Below, in pieces: positions 6,883-15,526 of a stretch of 64,000 nucleotides of DNA. Every line of letters starts with the position of its first letter. Position 1 is the stretch's first letter. Made by a program: the position numbers and the translations under genes. The stretch covers positions 91,107-155,106 of the forward strand of contig JAZSFC010000048.1 of NCBI GenBank assembly GCA_045531955.1, given 5' to 3'. The notes under the pieces were generated by a model. That model saw only the letters and a list, made by a program, of their open reading frames with translations. It had not been told where the DNA came from and ran no database searches. This DNA comes from SIG299 sp045531955 (GTDB taxonomy: Bacteria > Bacillota > Clostridia > Lachnospirales > Lachnospiraceae).

Positions 6883-8535
6883 TCACACCTTAAAACAACT
6901 TCCGCCGATAAATTCCCTGATAATAGAATTTTTCGGCACATTTTCACAATCTGCACCCAGAAAATAGTCCAAAAATTTCAGCAATCGTTTTGCTTCTACA
7001 TATTCCGGAGCATCCTTTGGCACGCAAAACAGCAACGGTTCCGCAAACTGCTTAATTAGCACCAGTTCATAAATCAAGGCCGAATTAAACATGACATCCG
7101 CGCTCTCCTGGAACGGGAAGATATTTTCTTCCTCTCCCTGACGTACCGACGGCCACATACGGATGGTATCCACCGCAGCGGCACCGCGGGTTCTTGCATC
7201 TCTTACAATACGTCGTAGCATTCTGGCATCTGTAGTCGGGATACGGTTATGCTCATCGATATTTAACTGGGTCAAAGCACTGATGTAAATTTTAAACTTG
7301 CTCTCGGTAGGGAGCTTGTAGGAAAGCGCATCATTCAACCCGTGAATGCCCTCGATTACCAGAATATCCTCCGGGCCAAGTTTCTTTACATTGCCTTTAT
7401 ATTCCCGCATACCGGTTTTAAAATTAAAGCTCGGAAGTTCTACTGCTTCTCCTGCAAGGAGCGCAGTCATATCCTTATTAAATTGCTCCACATCAATAGC
7501 ACCGAGACATTCAAAGTTATAGCTGCCGTCCGCATGCTTTGGTGTATCGTCACGATTGACAAAATAGTCATCCACCGCAATCGGATGCGGCTTCATGCCA
7601 AGGGTCTTTAACTGGATGGACAAGCGGTGGGAAAACGTAGTTTTTCCGGAAGAAGACGGTCCGGCAATCATGACAAATTTCACATTGCCTCTTGCTTTAA
7701 TCTGTGCCGCAATATCTGCAATCTTCTTTTCCATGAAAGCTTCCTGCACCAAAATCAGCTCCTGCAGTTCGCCCCGGGCCAGCACATCATTGATGTCTCC
7801 CACAGTTTCCACGCCCATAATACGGCCCCAGGTGGAGCCTTCCTGTAATACATCAAAAAACTTTCTTCGTTCTTTAAATTCCGGTAAAACCGCCGGTGCT
7901 TCTTTGGAAGGCACCAGCAAAATAAAGCCTTTATCATAAGGGAACAGGTCAAATACCTTTAACACACCGGTGGAATACGGCATATAGCCGTAGAAATAGT
8001 CCTCAAATCCGCCCAGGCTGTAAATGTTGGTTTTAGAAACCCGACGATAGCCAAACAGCTTTTCTTTTTCAAACATCCGGTGTTCTTTGAAAATTTTACA
8101 GGCATCCTCTGTATTTACTACCTTTTTGTCAAACGGAATATCCGCCGCAATAATGCGTTCCATCTCCTGCTTTACCGAAGCAAGGGTTTCTGCGTCAGCA
8201 CAGACTCCGCCTTCTAACTCTCCGTAAATTCCGTTTCCGATGGTATGTTCAATACGCACCTTTTCCAGACCTTTGGAACCCAGCACCTTATAAACCGCTT
8301 TCATAAATACTAAAATAATACCTCTGCGATAGGTGCGGATACCGTTTTCGGTATCCATAGTGACAAAATTCACCACATCACCATCTTTTGGTACTTTGCG
8401 CAGTTCCTTCAGCTTGCCGTTTACCATGGCAAGCAAAATTGGCGCAGAATACTCTGCTGCCACATCTTCACTAATGGCAAATAATGTTGTTCCTTCGTTA
8501 TAGGTTCTTTCTTTCCCCAAAATAGTAAGCTTCAC
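6883..8535 (-). CDS. Nucleoside kinase with N-terminal TGS-like domain (uridine kinase family)
   Basis: 550-residue P-loop kinase of the uridine kinase/phosphoribulokinase family. The first ~60 residues form a TGS-like beta-grasp and residues ~65-270 resemble the threonyl-tRNA synthetase second additional domain. The kinase follows: GPSSSGKTT is the Walker A loop, then AVDDYFVNRDDTP as in uridine kinases. The substrate is predicted to be uridine/cytidine, forming UMP/CMP in pyrimidine salvage, but this domain combination is poorly characterised. The start is GTG, seven bases before trmK's end is reached upstream, with AAAGG before it. Last gene of the run with dgt, dnaG, rpoD and trmK. Confidence 0.85.
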   Translation of the reverse strand: MKLTILGKERTYNEGTTLFAISEDVAAEYSAPILLAMVNGKLKELRKVPKDGDVVNFVTMDTENGIRTYRRGIILVFMKAVYKVLGSKGLEKVRIEHTIGNGIYGELEGGVCADAETLASVKQEMERIIAADIPFDKKVVNTEDACKIFKEHRMFEKEKLFGYRRVSKTNIYSLGGFEDYFYGYMPYSTGVLKVFDLFPYDKGFILLVPSKEAPAVLPEFKERRKFFDVLQEGSTWGRIMGVETVGDINDVLARGELQELILVQEAFMEKKIADIAAQIKARGNVKFVMIAGPSSSGKTTFSHRLSIQLKTLGMKPHPIAVDDYFVNRDDTPKHADGSYNFECLGAIDVEQFNKDMTALLAGEAVELPSFNFKTGMREYKGNVKKLGPEDILVIEGIHGLNDALSYKLPTESKFKIYISALTQLNIDEHNRIPTTDARMLRRIVRDARTRGAAAVDTIRMWPSVRQGEEENIFPFQESADVMFNSALIYELVLIKQFAEPLLFCVPKDAPEYVEAKRLLKFLDYFLGADCENVPKNSIIREFIGGSCFKV

Positions 8536-8541
8536 TAAGCA

Positions 8542-9258
8542 TCAACCTTTCCCAGTAATACGGTTTCTGGCTTCTTCAATCAAAGAAAACTCCCGGTTTA
8601 AGCTTTCCTTCCGGAGCCGGGCATTTTCCGTGTCCTGACCGGAAAGCGCCGCCAGTACATCGGTGCGCAGCCGCTGCTCTCTCTCTAGATATTCCAGCAA
8701 AACCTCGTTTTTTTCCTCGATAAGAAGTTTTCCGTATAGATAATCACATTCTGTTTCATAGGCTTGAGGAGCAGTACTCTTTACCGCCCTCATCATGACA
8801 TAAAACTTGCCGTCTTCTTTCAGCATATGCTCTTTGGTGATTTCGTATCCCTGCTTATGTAAAAACATCCGTGCTTCTCCTACTTCCGACTGGGGCTGTA
8901 ACACCAGCTCTTTTAAAGAAGCGGTTGCTTCCGGAAAATCCGACAAAATTTTAATCATTAAAAGCCCGCCCATACCGCAAAGCAGTACCGTGTCTGCTTC
9001 GCCCGGCGTCAGTTTTTGCAAACCGTCTGACAACCGGATATCAATCTGCGAAGCCAGTCCTGCTTCTTCCACATGGGTTCTTGCCCCCACCAGGGGACCT
9101 TTATTTACATCCATGGCAATTACTTTTGGTGCGATTCCCGCCTGACACAAATAAATAGAAGTATACGCATGGTCGCATCCGATATCTGCCACAATATTTC
9201 CTTTGGTCACCATTCCTGCTGCCGCAAGAAGGCGTTTGGATAACTGTACCTGTTTCAT
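8542..9258 (-). CDS. trmK: tRNA (adenine-22-N1)-methyltransferase
   Basis: Class I SAM methyltransferase that modifies A22 in the D-loop of bacterial tRNAs. The N-terminus LSKRLLAAAGMV leads to VADIGCDHAYTSIYL, the SAM-binding glycine loop, and LLCGMGG follows as the family's motif IV-like segment; a helical C-terminal region (about 165-238) is also typical. Length (238) fits TrmK. The ATG overlaps the rpoD stop by one base (TAATG), so translation is likely coupled; trmK directly after the housekeeping sigma gene is a well known Firmicutes arrangement. Confidence 0.93.
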   Translation of the reverse strand: MKQVQLSKRLLAAAGMVTKGNIVADIGCDHAYTSIYLCQAGIAPKVIAMDVNKGPLVGARTHVEEAGLASQIDIRLSDGLQKLTPGEADTVLLCGMGGLLMIKILSDFPEATASLKELVLQPQSEVGEARMFLHKQGYEITKEHMLKEDGKFYVMMRAVKSTAPQAYETECDYLYGKLLIEEKNEVLLEYLEREQRLRTDVLAALSGQDTENARLRKESLNREFSLIEEARNRITGKG

Positions 9259-10379
9259 TATTCAAGATAGTCCTTTAATTTTCTGGAACGGCTCGGATGA
9301 CGGAGTTTCCGGAGGGCCTTTGCCTCAATCTGGCGGATACGCTCTCTGGTTACCTTAAACTCCTTGCCCACTTCCTCTAAGGTTCTGGCACGACCATCAT
9401 CTAAACCGAAACGGAGACGGAGTACCTTCTGCTCTCTGTCGGTTAAGGTATCCAATACTTCCTTTAACTGCTCACCAAGCAAGGTATAAGCAGCTGCTTC
9501 CGGTGGTGTCGGAATATGGTCGTCTTCTACAAAATCGCCCAGATGGCTGTCTTCCTCTTCACCGATTGGGGTTTCCAGAGACACCGGTTCCTGGGAAATC
9601 TTCATAATTTCGCGGACACGTTCTACCGGCACACCCATTTCCTTTGCAATTTCCTCCGGCAGCGGTTCTCTGCCGTATTCCTGCAAAAGCTGACGCTGTA
9701 CGCGGATTAATTTATTGATGGTTTCTACCATATGCACCGGAATACGGATGGTTCTTGCCTGGTCTGCAATGGCGCGGGTAATGGCCTGACGGATCCACCA
9801 GGTAGCGTAGGTAGAGAACTTGTAGCCCTTGCGGAAATCAAACTTTTCTACCGCCTTCATGAGGCCTAAATTACCTTCCTGAATTAAATCCAGGAACTGC
9901 ATACCTCTGCCCACATATCTCTTTGCAATGCTGACAACCAGACGAAGGTTTGCCTCGGACAAACGCTTCTTCGCTGCTTCGTCGCCCTCTTCGATTCTCT
10001 TTGCCAGTTCCATTTCCTCATCTGCGGAAAGCAGCGGCACCTTACCGATTTCCTTTAAATACATGCGGACAGGGTCTTCCAGACTGACACCTTCCGGCAC
10101 GGACATGTCAATATTAGCATAGTCTTCTGCTTCTTCATCATCCAGAAGCATTTCCGGTTCCATGTCATCATCCGCATCCTCAGAGAAGCTTTCTGCACGT
10201 AGAATATCCACACCGTTATTCTCTAAAAACTCGTAGATTTTATCAATCTGGCCTGCTTCCAATTCCATATCGCCTAAAAAGTCATTGATTTCCTGATATT
10301 CCAATACATTCTTTTTCTTCTTGGCAAACGCGAGTAACTCCTTCATTTTGTCCATGAACTTATTTGTATTCTCTTCCAT
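9258..10379 (-). CDS. rpoD: Housekeeping RNA polymerase sigma factor SigA/RpoD
   Basis: Primary sigma-70 factor that directs RNA polymerase to the TTGACA/TATAAT promoters seen across the window. The N-terminal region 1.1 (about 1-75) is followed by DPVRMYLKEIGKVPLL (region 1.2), RLVVSIAKRYVGRGMQFLDL and FSTYATWWIRQAITRAI (region 2, melting and -10 recognition), region 3, and VTRERIRQIEAKALRKLRHP (region 4.2, -35 helix-turn-helix). 373 residues is standard for Firmicutes. It lies 20 bases downstream of dnaG in the macromolecular-synthesis order. Confidence 0.97.
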   Translation of the reverse strand: MEENTNKFMDKMKELLAFAKKKKNVLEYQEINDFLGDMELEAGQIDKIYEFLENNGVDILRAESFSEDADDDMEPEMLLDDEEAEDYANIDMSVPEGVSLEDPVRMYLKEIGKVPLLSADEEMELAKRIEEGDEAAKKRLSEANLRLVVSIAKRYVGRGMQFLDLIQEGNLGLMKAVEKFDFRKGYKFSTYATWWIRQAITRAIADQARTIRIPVHMVETINKLIRVQRQLLQEYGREPLPEEIAKEMGVPVERVREIMKISQEPVSLETPIGEEEDSHLGDFVEDDHIPTPPEAAAYTLLGEQLKEVLDTLTDREQKVLRLRFGLDDGRARTLEEVGKEFKVTRERIRQIEAKALRKLRHPSRSRKLKDYLE

Positions 10380-10399
10380 TTGTAATACCCCATCCTTTC

Positions 10400-12202
10400 T
10401 TACTCCGGAATCGGAAACTGGTTTTTATACCGGTTCTTTTCCATTAAAAGTGCTTGAAAACGCTCCATGTCGCCGGCTTCCACCGCCTGCTCAATCCGCT
10501 GTTCGATGGCTGCCTGCTTTACCTTACGGACCGTGTCTTCAAATGCCTTCTTTTGTCCTGCCGCGTCCATTTCCTCCCTAAATTCCGTGGAGAATAATGC
10601 CGCCGCCATGTTTTGTTCTTCTTTATCTTCAAAATGACTGATGATTTTTGCCGGATTCACTTTACCGTCCTGCCAGAACTGGTCAAATACCATTTCTGCA
10701 ACGCTGCGGCAAAAGCCCGGCGAAAAATCTTCCGGTGTAATAATCTCTTTAATTCTGCGGAATTTTGTAACATCCGTAGCCAGCCAGGTCAGTAAAAGCT
10801 TCTGCGGTTTTGTGATTCCTTCTTTATCTTCTTCCCGTTTTTGCTTCTCCAATGCTGACTTTCTGCTGTTTTCCGCCTGGACATTCGGAACCGCCTGTCC
10901 CTGTATCATAATCATCTGGGAACCGTATTTGTTTACCAGCTTATGCAGCATATCGTAGTCAATACGGTACTGACGTGCCACAGCCTCTTCATAATTGGAA
11001 CGCTCCAGTTCGTCGGAAAAGCCCACCAATTTTTTTGCTACTTCCTGAAAGAACTTGGTTTTCTGTTCCGGATCCTCCATATTGTAGCCTGTCTCCAATA
11101 CCTGCAATTCAAAGAAGAAACTGGAAATTGCATTATCGATGCGCTTTTGGTACTCCTCCGCTCCCAGATTTTTAATAAACTCATCCGGGTCCTTATACGG
11201 TTTCATATTGATTACTTTGACGCTGACTCCCGCTTCCTTCATGATTGGAATGGCGCGGAGCGCCGCTTTGATACCGGCACCATCACTGTCATACGTCAAA
11301 TATACTTCTTTTACATATCTTGCAATTAAATTCGCCTGCAATCCGGTGAGCGCTGTACCCAAAGACGCCACTGCGTTGGTAAAGCCTGCTTGATGCAGGG
11401 AAATCACATCCATGTATCCCTCGCAAATCAGCATATACGGTTTGCGGGAATGCTTGGCATAATTCAGACCGTATAAATTGCGGCTCTTATCAAACACCTT
11501 GGTTTCCGGGGAGTTTAAATACTTCGGCTCGCCATCGCCCATCACTCGTCCGCCGAAAGCGATCACGCGGTTGTTGGCATCCATAATCGGGAACATGGCA
11601 CGGTTCCAGAACTTGTCCCGTCCGCCCCGCTGCTCATCCAGCGTAACCAGGCCGCTTTCCTTTAAGAAGCTGTCCTCATAGCCCTGCTGCTTTAAGTACT
11701 TATATAGTGTGTCACTAAACTTACTGGAATATCCAAGCCCAAATTTGGTGATGGTTTCATCCGTCAAGCCACGCTTTTTGAAATAATCATACGCCGGCTT
11801 TCCCTGCTCGGATTTTAACTGCACATAGAAAAACTTCGCTGCCAGCTTATTTACCTCCAACAGCCTGCTTTTAAAATCCGCTGCTTTTTTTGCGTCCTCG
11901 GAATACTCGATTTCCGGAAGCTTCACTCCGGCCCGCTCCGCCAGATATTTTAACGCTTCCACAAAGGTGAAGTTTTCATATTCCATGATAAAGGTAAAGG
12001 CATTACCGCCTACACCGCAGCCGAAGCAATGATACATCTGACGCCCGCCGTGTACGGAAAACGACGGGGATTTTTCGTTATGGAACGGACACAGCCCCAT
12101 GTAGTTGCCGCCCTTTTTCTGGAGCCGCACATAGGAACCGATTAAATCCACAATATCCGTTCTTTGTCTTACTTCTTCTACTATTTCTTCTGGGTAATAC
12201 AT
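10400..12202 (-). CDS. dnaG: DNA primase
   Basis: Makes RNA primers at the replication fork with the DnaB-type helicase. The CHC2 zinc finger is visible at about residues 37-65 (LCPFHNEKSPS..YHCFGCGVGG), then the catalytic core, the Toprim segment LICEGYMDVISL with YDSDGAG as the metal-binding acidic motif, and a C-terminal helicase-interaction domain. I chose the ATG giving MYYPEEIVEEVRQRTD, the usual start, with AAAGGA upstream; an in-frame extension to 12274 is unlikely. 600 residues is normal. It is followed by rpoD and preceded by dgt. Confidence 0.96.
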   Translation of the reverse strand: MYYPEEIVEEVRQRTDIVDLIGSYVRLQKKGGNYMGLCPFHNEKSPSFSVHGGRQMYHCFGCGVGGNAFTFIMEYENFTFVEALKYLAERAGVKLPEIEYSEDAKKAADFKSRLLEVNKLAAKFFYVQLKSEQGKPAYDYFKKRGLTDETITKFGLGYSSKFSDTLYKYLKQQGYEDSFLKESGLVTLDEQRGGRDKFWNRAMFPIMDANNRVIAFGGRVMGDGEPKYLNSPETKVFDKSRNLYGLNYAKHSRKPYMLICEGYMDVISLHQAGFTNAVASLGTALTGLQANLIARYVKEVYLTYDSDGAGIKAALRAIPIMKEAGVSVKVINMKPYKDPDEFIKNLGAEEYQKRIDNAISSFFFELQVLETGYNMEDPEQKTKFFQEVAKKLVGFSDELERSNYEEAVARQYRIDYDMLHKLVNKYGSQMIMIQGQAVPNVQAENSRKSALEKQKREEDKEGITKPQKLLLTWLATDVTKFRRIKEIITPEDFSPGFCRSVAEMVFDQFWQDGKVNPAKIISHFEDKEEQNMAAALFSTEFREEMDAAGQKKAFEDTVRKVKQAAIEQRIEQAVEAGDMERFQALLMEKNRYKNQFPIPE

Positions 12203-12274
12203 GTGATGTCTGTCCTTTCTGACTTGATCTGATTGTGCTTCTGCGCCGGATATTTTCTGCGCAGCAACACGCAA

Positions 12275-13285
12275 TTAGAAAACATCCCATGCATCAGGAA
12301 TGGTAATATCTTTAAATTTTGCCACAGCATAGCGGTCGGTCATGCCGGCAACGTAGTCACAAACCACCCGTTCTAACGGCTCGCCCTGCTCGTCCATCAT
12401 AACACGGGCCTCCTTAGGCAAGAGCTCCACATGTTCCATGTAATACTGATAAAGTTCCTTTACCATCTGCTCTGCCTTGGCTTCCTGGCTTTTTGCCACC
12501 GGATTGGTATATACACTCTTAAACATATAAGCGCGAAGATTCTGAAAGGCTTCCTCGATATGTGCCGACATGGTAATATCATTTTTATCTTCGCTACTGG
12601 TAATAATATCGTGAATCAAAGTATTTAAACGCTCCGACAGGCTGTGGCCCAGCACATTGGTAAACTCCGCCGGAATCTCTTCTTCCTTGATAATATGCCC
12701 ACGGATGGCATCATCTATGTCATGATTTACATAAGCAATTTTATCGCAAATGCGGACAATACGCCCCTCTAACGTTGCCGGAGTGGTACTTACCTGATGA
12801 TTGGCAATACCGTCCCGCACTTCTTTGGTAAGATTTAGTCCCTTGCCGCCCTTTTCCAGCTTTTCTACAACGCGCACACTCTGCAGATAATGGGCAAAAC
12901 CTCCCGGACAAATTTCATTTAACGCACGTTCACCGGCATGTCCGAACGGAGTATGACCCAAATCATGACCAAGGGCAATTGCCTCTGTTAAATCCTCATT
13001 TAAACGCAGTGCCTTGGCAATGGTTCTTGCAATCTGGGAAACCTCCAGGGTATGTGTTAAACGGGTGCGATAATGGTCGCCCTCCGGAGTTAAGAACACC
13101 TGGGTTTTACCGTTTAACCGGCGGAACGCCTTACTGTGGATGATTTTGTCACGGTCCTGCTGATAAATGGTACGGATATCACACAGCTCACTGGCATAAT
13201 CCCTACCCTGGGATTTATCACTAAATGCCGCATATTTACTTAACATAGCATATTCCCGATGTTCCTGCATTTCTCTAAGATTCAT
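12275..13285 (-). CDS. dgt: Deoxyguanosinetriphosphate triphosphohydrolase-like protein
   Basis: HD-superfamily dNTPase that splits dGTP (or other dNTPs) to nucleoside and triphosphate, helping set the dNTP pool. KAFRRLNGKTQVF and RTRLTHTLEVSQIAR supply the first conserved His, and LGHDLGHTPFGHAGE contains the HD pair; a later D in the helix YVNHDIDDAIRG completes the metal site. AAGGAG lies six bases before the ATG at 13285; the longer in-frame form starting at 13327 is not supported. It heads the dnaG-rpoD run, a common order in Clostridia. Confidence 0.9.
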   Translation of the reverse strand: MNLREMQEHREYAMLSKYAAFSDKSQGRDYASELCDIRTIYQQDRDKIIHSKAFRRLNGKTQVFLTPEGDHYRTRLTHTLEVSQIARTIAKALRLNEDLTEAIALGHDLGHTPFGHAGERALNEICPGGFAHYLQSVRVVEKLEKGGKGLNLTKEVRDGIANHQVSTTPATLEGRIVRICDKIAYVNHDIDDAIRGHIIKEEEIPAEFTNVLGHSLSERLNTLIHDIITSSEDKNDITMSAHIEEAFQNLRAYMFKSVYTNPVAKSQEAKAEQMVKELYQYYMEHVELLPKEARVMMDEQGEPLERVVCDYVAGMTDRYAVAKFKDITIPDAWDVF

Positions 13286-13405
13286 CCTGGCTCCTTCCAC
13301 CGTGTTATGACGGGTTTTAATAATCAAACAGGTTATTATTTTTTTGCAACAAATTGCATTTCCATACGCCGCAAAAAAGTGTCTCTAATAGATTAATTCG
13401 ACAAA

Positions 13406-13439
13406 AAAAAGGGATATCCTTTTTTTGATATCCCTTTTT
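13406..13439 (-). terminator. Terminator after queH
   Basis: AAAAAGGGATATC and GATATCCCTTTTT form a perfect 13-bp stem with an 8-base loop, eight bases after the queH stop; T and A runs on both sides. Confidence 0.9.
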
Positions 13440-13447
13440 GTGAAAAT

Positions 13448-14068
13448 TTATTTTTCGCACTGCATCTTCGAAAACACACACCCACAGTAATTCTGCCGGT
13501 ACAACTCATACTGTGCCGACAATTCTACCGAACGCTTATATCCGTTCTTCTTTTTAAAATCCGACGGTAAGTATTTTACACCGTATTCCTCTGCCAGCCG
13601 TTCCCCGATTTCGTTAAGCTTCTGTGCATTTTTAAGCGGAGAAATCGTAAGTGTCGTGGCAAAATAATCCGCCCCCTGCTCCTTTGCAATCTTTGCCGAT
13701 TCCCGAAGGCGTATCTCATAGCATTTGAAACAACGCTCGCCGCCCTCCGGTAACTCTTCCATGCCTTTTGCCATAGCAAAGAAGTCCTCCGGTTGATAAG
13801 TGCCTTCCAAAAAAGAAACTTCTGTGGATAATCCCATTTCAGAAATCAAACGCACCAGTTCTTCCTTGCGGTCTTCGTATTCCTGCTTGGGAGAAATATT
13901 CGGGTTATAATAAAAGTCGCAAATGTTAAAATACGGCGCCAGGTATTCCAGCACGTAACTGCTGCACGGTGCACAGCAGCTGTGAAGCAAAAGGGAGGGC
14001 TTTACGCCTTCCCTCTGATGTTTTTCTATTAACTTTTCCAGTTCTTTCTGGTAATTTCTGTTTTGCAT
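13448..14068 (-). CDS. queH: Epoxyqueuosine reductase QueH
   Basis: Final step of queuosine synthesis in tRNA: reduction of epoxyqueuosine, by the non-cobalamin enzyme that replaces QueG. LLLHSCCAPCSSYVLEYL holds the vicinal cysteines and CxxC used for an Fe-S cluster or metal, FYYNPNISP is the family signature, RCFKCYEIRL gives a second CxxC, and CGCVFS lies at the end. Length 206 is typical. The stop of hisC (TAG) is followed by GAG and this ATG, so the two are co-transcribed, although the pathways are unrelated. Confidence 0.93.
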   Translation of the reverse strand: MQNRNYQKELEKLIEKHQREGVKPSLLLHSCCAPCSSYVLEYLAPYFNICDFYYNPNISPKQEYEDRKEELVRLISEMGLSTEVSFLEGTYQPEDFFAMAKGMEELPEGGERCFKCYEIRLRESAKIAKEQGADYFATTLTISPLKNAQKLNEIGERLAEEYGVKYLPSDFKKKNGYKRSVELSAQYELYRQNYCGCVFSKMQCEK

Positions 14069-14075
14069 AAAACTC

Positions 14076-15137
14076 CTACTTTGTTGCTAAATAGCTTTCT
14101 ACTTCCTTCAAAAATACTTCCATCTGTTCTTTCGTTCCGATGGTGATTCTCAAATAATTACTGATTCTCGGACTCTTAAAATAACGCACATAAATGTGCT
14201 TTTCCCGAAGCATCATAAACAATTCCTCTGCAGGAACGCTTTTATGCGCTGCAAACAGGAAATTAGTGCTGGAAGGAAGCACCTGAAAGCCTAACTTCTC
14301 CAACTTTTCTTTCACATCATCTCTGGTTATCATAATAGAGGTCCGAGTTGCTTCAAAATAATCATAATCCTTTACCGCTTCCACGCCACACAAAATGGAC
14401 GGCATATTCATGGTATAGGAATTGTAGGAATTGCGCACCGCATACATAGCGTCAATTAATGCACGGCTGCCGATGGCAAAACCGATACGCATACCTGCCA
14501 TGGAACGGGACTTGGAGAAAGTCTGTACCACTAACAAATTGTCATACTTCTTCACCAGCGGAAGGGCCGTCTCCCCACCAAAATCCACATAAGCTTCATC
14601 GATAATCACTACGGAATCCGGGTTCTTTGCCACTATTTCTTCAATGTCTGCAAGCGGCATAGCGATAGATGTCGGTGCATTCGGATTGGCAATAACAATA
14701 CCGCCGTTTTCTGCGAAATAATCTTCTTTTTTAATACAGAAGTTTTCATCCAATGCCGGACGGTTGTACGGAATCTTAAACAAGTCTGCCCAAACCGGAT
14801 AGAAAGAATAGGTGATGTCCGGGAACAGTACCGGTTTCTCACTGTTAAAACAAGTCAGAAATGCCATACCAAGCACATCATCGGAACCGACGCCCACAAA
14901 CACCTGCTCCGCAGGAACCTGATATTCTTCTGCCAAAGCATCCACCAGTTCTCTGGCATCCGGCTTCGGATACAGGCGGAAATCTCCGGTTTCCATACTC
15001 TTTAACACCTTCTCCACGCCCGGTGCCGGCGGATAAGGATTTTCGTTCGTATTTAATTTAATCATATTCTCCTGCTTTGGCTGTTCTCCCGGTACATACG
15101 GGTCTACTACACGCAGGTTCTTTTTCCAGTCTCCCAT
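14076..15137 (-). CDS. hisC: Histidinol-phosphate aminotransferase-like PLP enzyme
   Basis: Class I/II aminotransferase transferring an amino group from glutamate to imidazole acetol phosphate in histidine synthesis. IKLNTNENPYPPAPGV is the HisC N-terminal motif, FVGVGSDDVL and ANPNAPTS form the cofactor pocket, IIDEAYVDFGG the Asp-x-x-Tyr pair, and QTFSKSRSMAGMRIGF has the Schiff-base lysine. The ATG at 15137 has AAGGAG seven bases ahead; an upstream in-frame extension runs into the preceding gene. 354 residues is normal. No other his genes are nearby, so a broader amino acid specificity cannot be excluded. Confidence 0.9.
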   Translation of the reverse strand: MGDWKKNLRVVDPYVPGEQPKQENMIKLNTNENPYPPAPGVEKVLKSMETGDFRLYPKPDARELVDALAEEYQVPAEQVFVGVGSDDVLGMAFLTCFNSEKPVLFPDITYSFYPVWADLFKIPYNRPALDENFCIKKEDYFAENGGIVIANPNAPTSIAMPLADIEEIVAKNPDSVVIIDEAYVDFGGETALPLVKKYDNLLVVQTFSKSRSMAGMRIGFAIGSRALIDAMYAVRNSYNSYTMNMPSILCGVEAVKDYDYFEATRTSIMITRDDVKEKLEKLGFQVLPSSTNFLFAAHKSVPAEELFMMLREKHIYVRYFKSPRISNYLRITIGTKEQMEVFLKEVESYLATK

Positions 15138-15139
15138 TG

Positions 15140-15445
15140 TTATACTCCTTCTTGTTGCTCTTTTTCTGTGACATGGACACCGCAGAAATTGCAATAATCC
15201 ATTCCGTGGGAAATTCTGCGGCCACAACCCGGACACGGAATTTTAGCAGGGGAAATTTCCTGCTCAATAATTTCGTACTTGCTGTTCTTATCAAAATATA
15301 CCCGGATTGGGGTTTCTTCACCCTCTAAAACTTCCAACTCCTGTTCCGGCGTTGTCTCACGGGTATTCAGGTTTCCTTCGATATAAATCTTCTTTTTCGG
15401 CAACAGATTATGTAATCTGCGCCAAAAACTCGTTTTGCGCGCCAT
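15140..15445 (-). CDS. Small zinc-ribbon protein
   Basis: 101 residues, basic N-terminus (MARKTSFWRRLHNLLPKKK) and a C-terminal zinc ribbon, CPGCG..CNFCG, at about residues 71-90. The middle is acidic (TPEQELEVLEGEE). I do not recognise a named family or function. It is the first gene of an operon with hisC and queH; its stop lies two bases before the hisC ATG. Confidence 0.75.
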   Translation of the reverse strand: MARKTSFWRRLHNLLPKKKIYIEGNLNTRETTPEQELEVLEGEETPIRVYFDKNSKYEIIEQEISPAKIPCPGCGRRISHGMDYCNFCGVHVTEKEQQEGV

Positions 15446-15477
15446 ATCACACCTTCTTTATCTTGGTAATTAGTTAA

Positions 15478-15506
15478 AGTATAGTATCCCTTTCTTCTCT
15501 TGTCAA
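15478..15506 (-). promoter_or_regulatory. Promoter of the zinc ribbon-hisC-queH operon
   Basis: TTGACA (15501-15506), 17 bases and TATACT (15478-15483) on the minus strand, about 25 bases from the predicted start to the first ATG. Confidence 0.8.
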
Positions 15507-15526
15507 ACACAAAAATGGATTTTTAT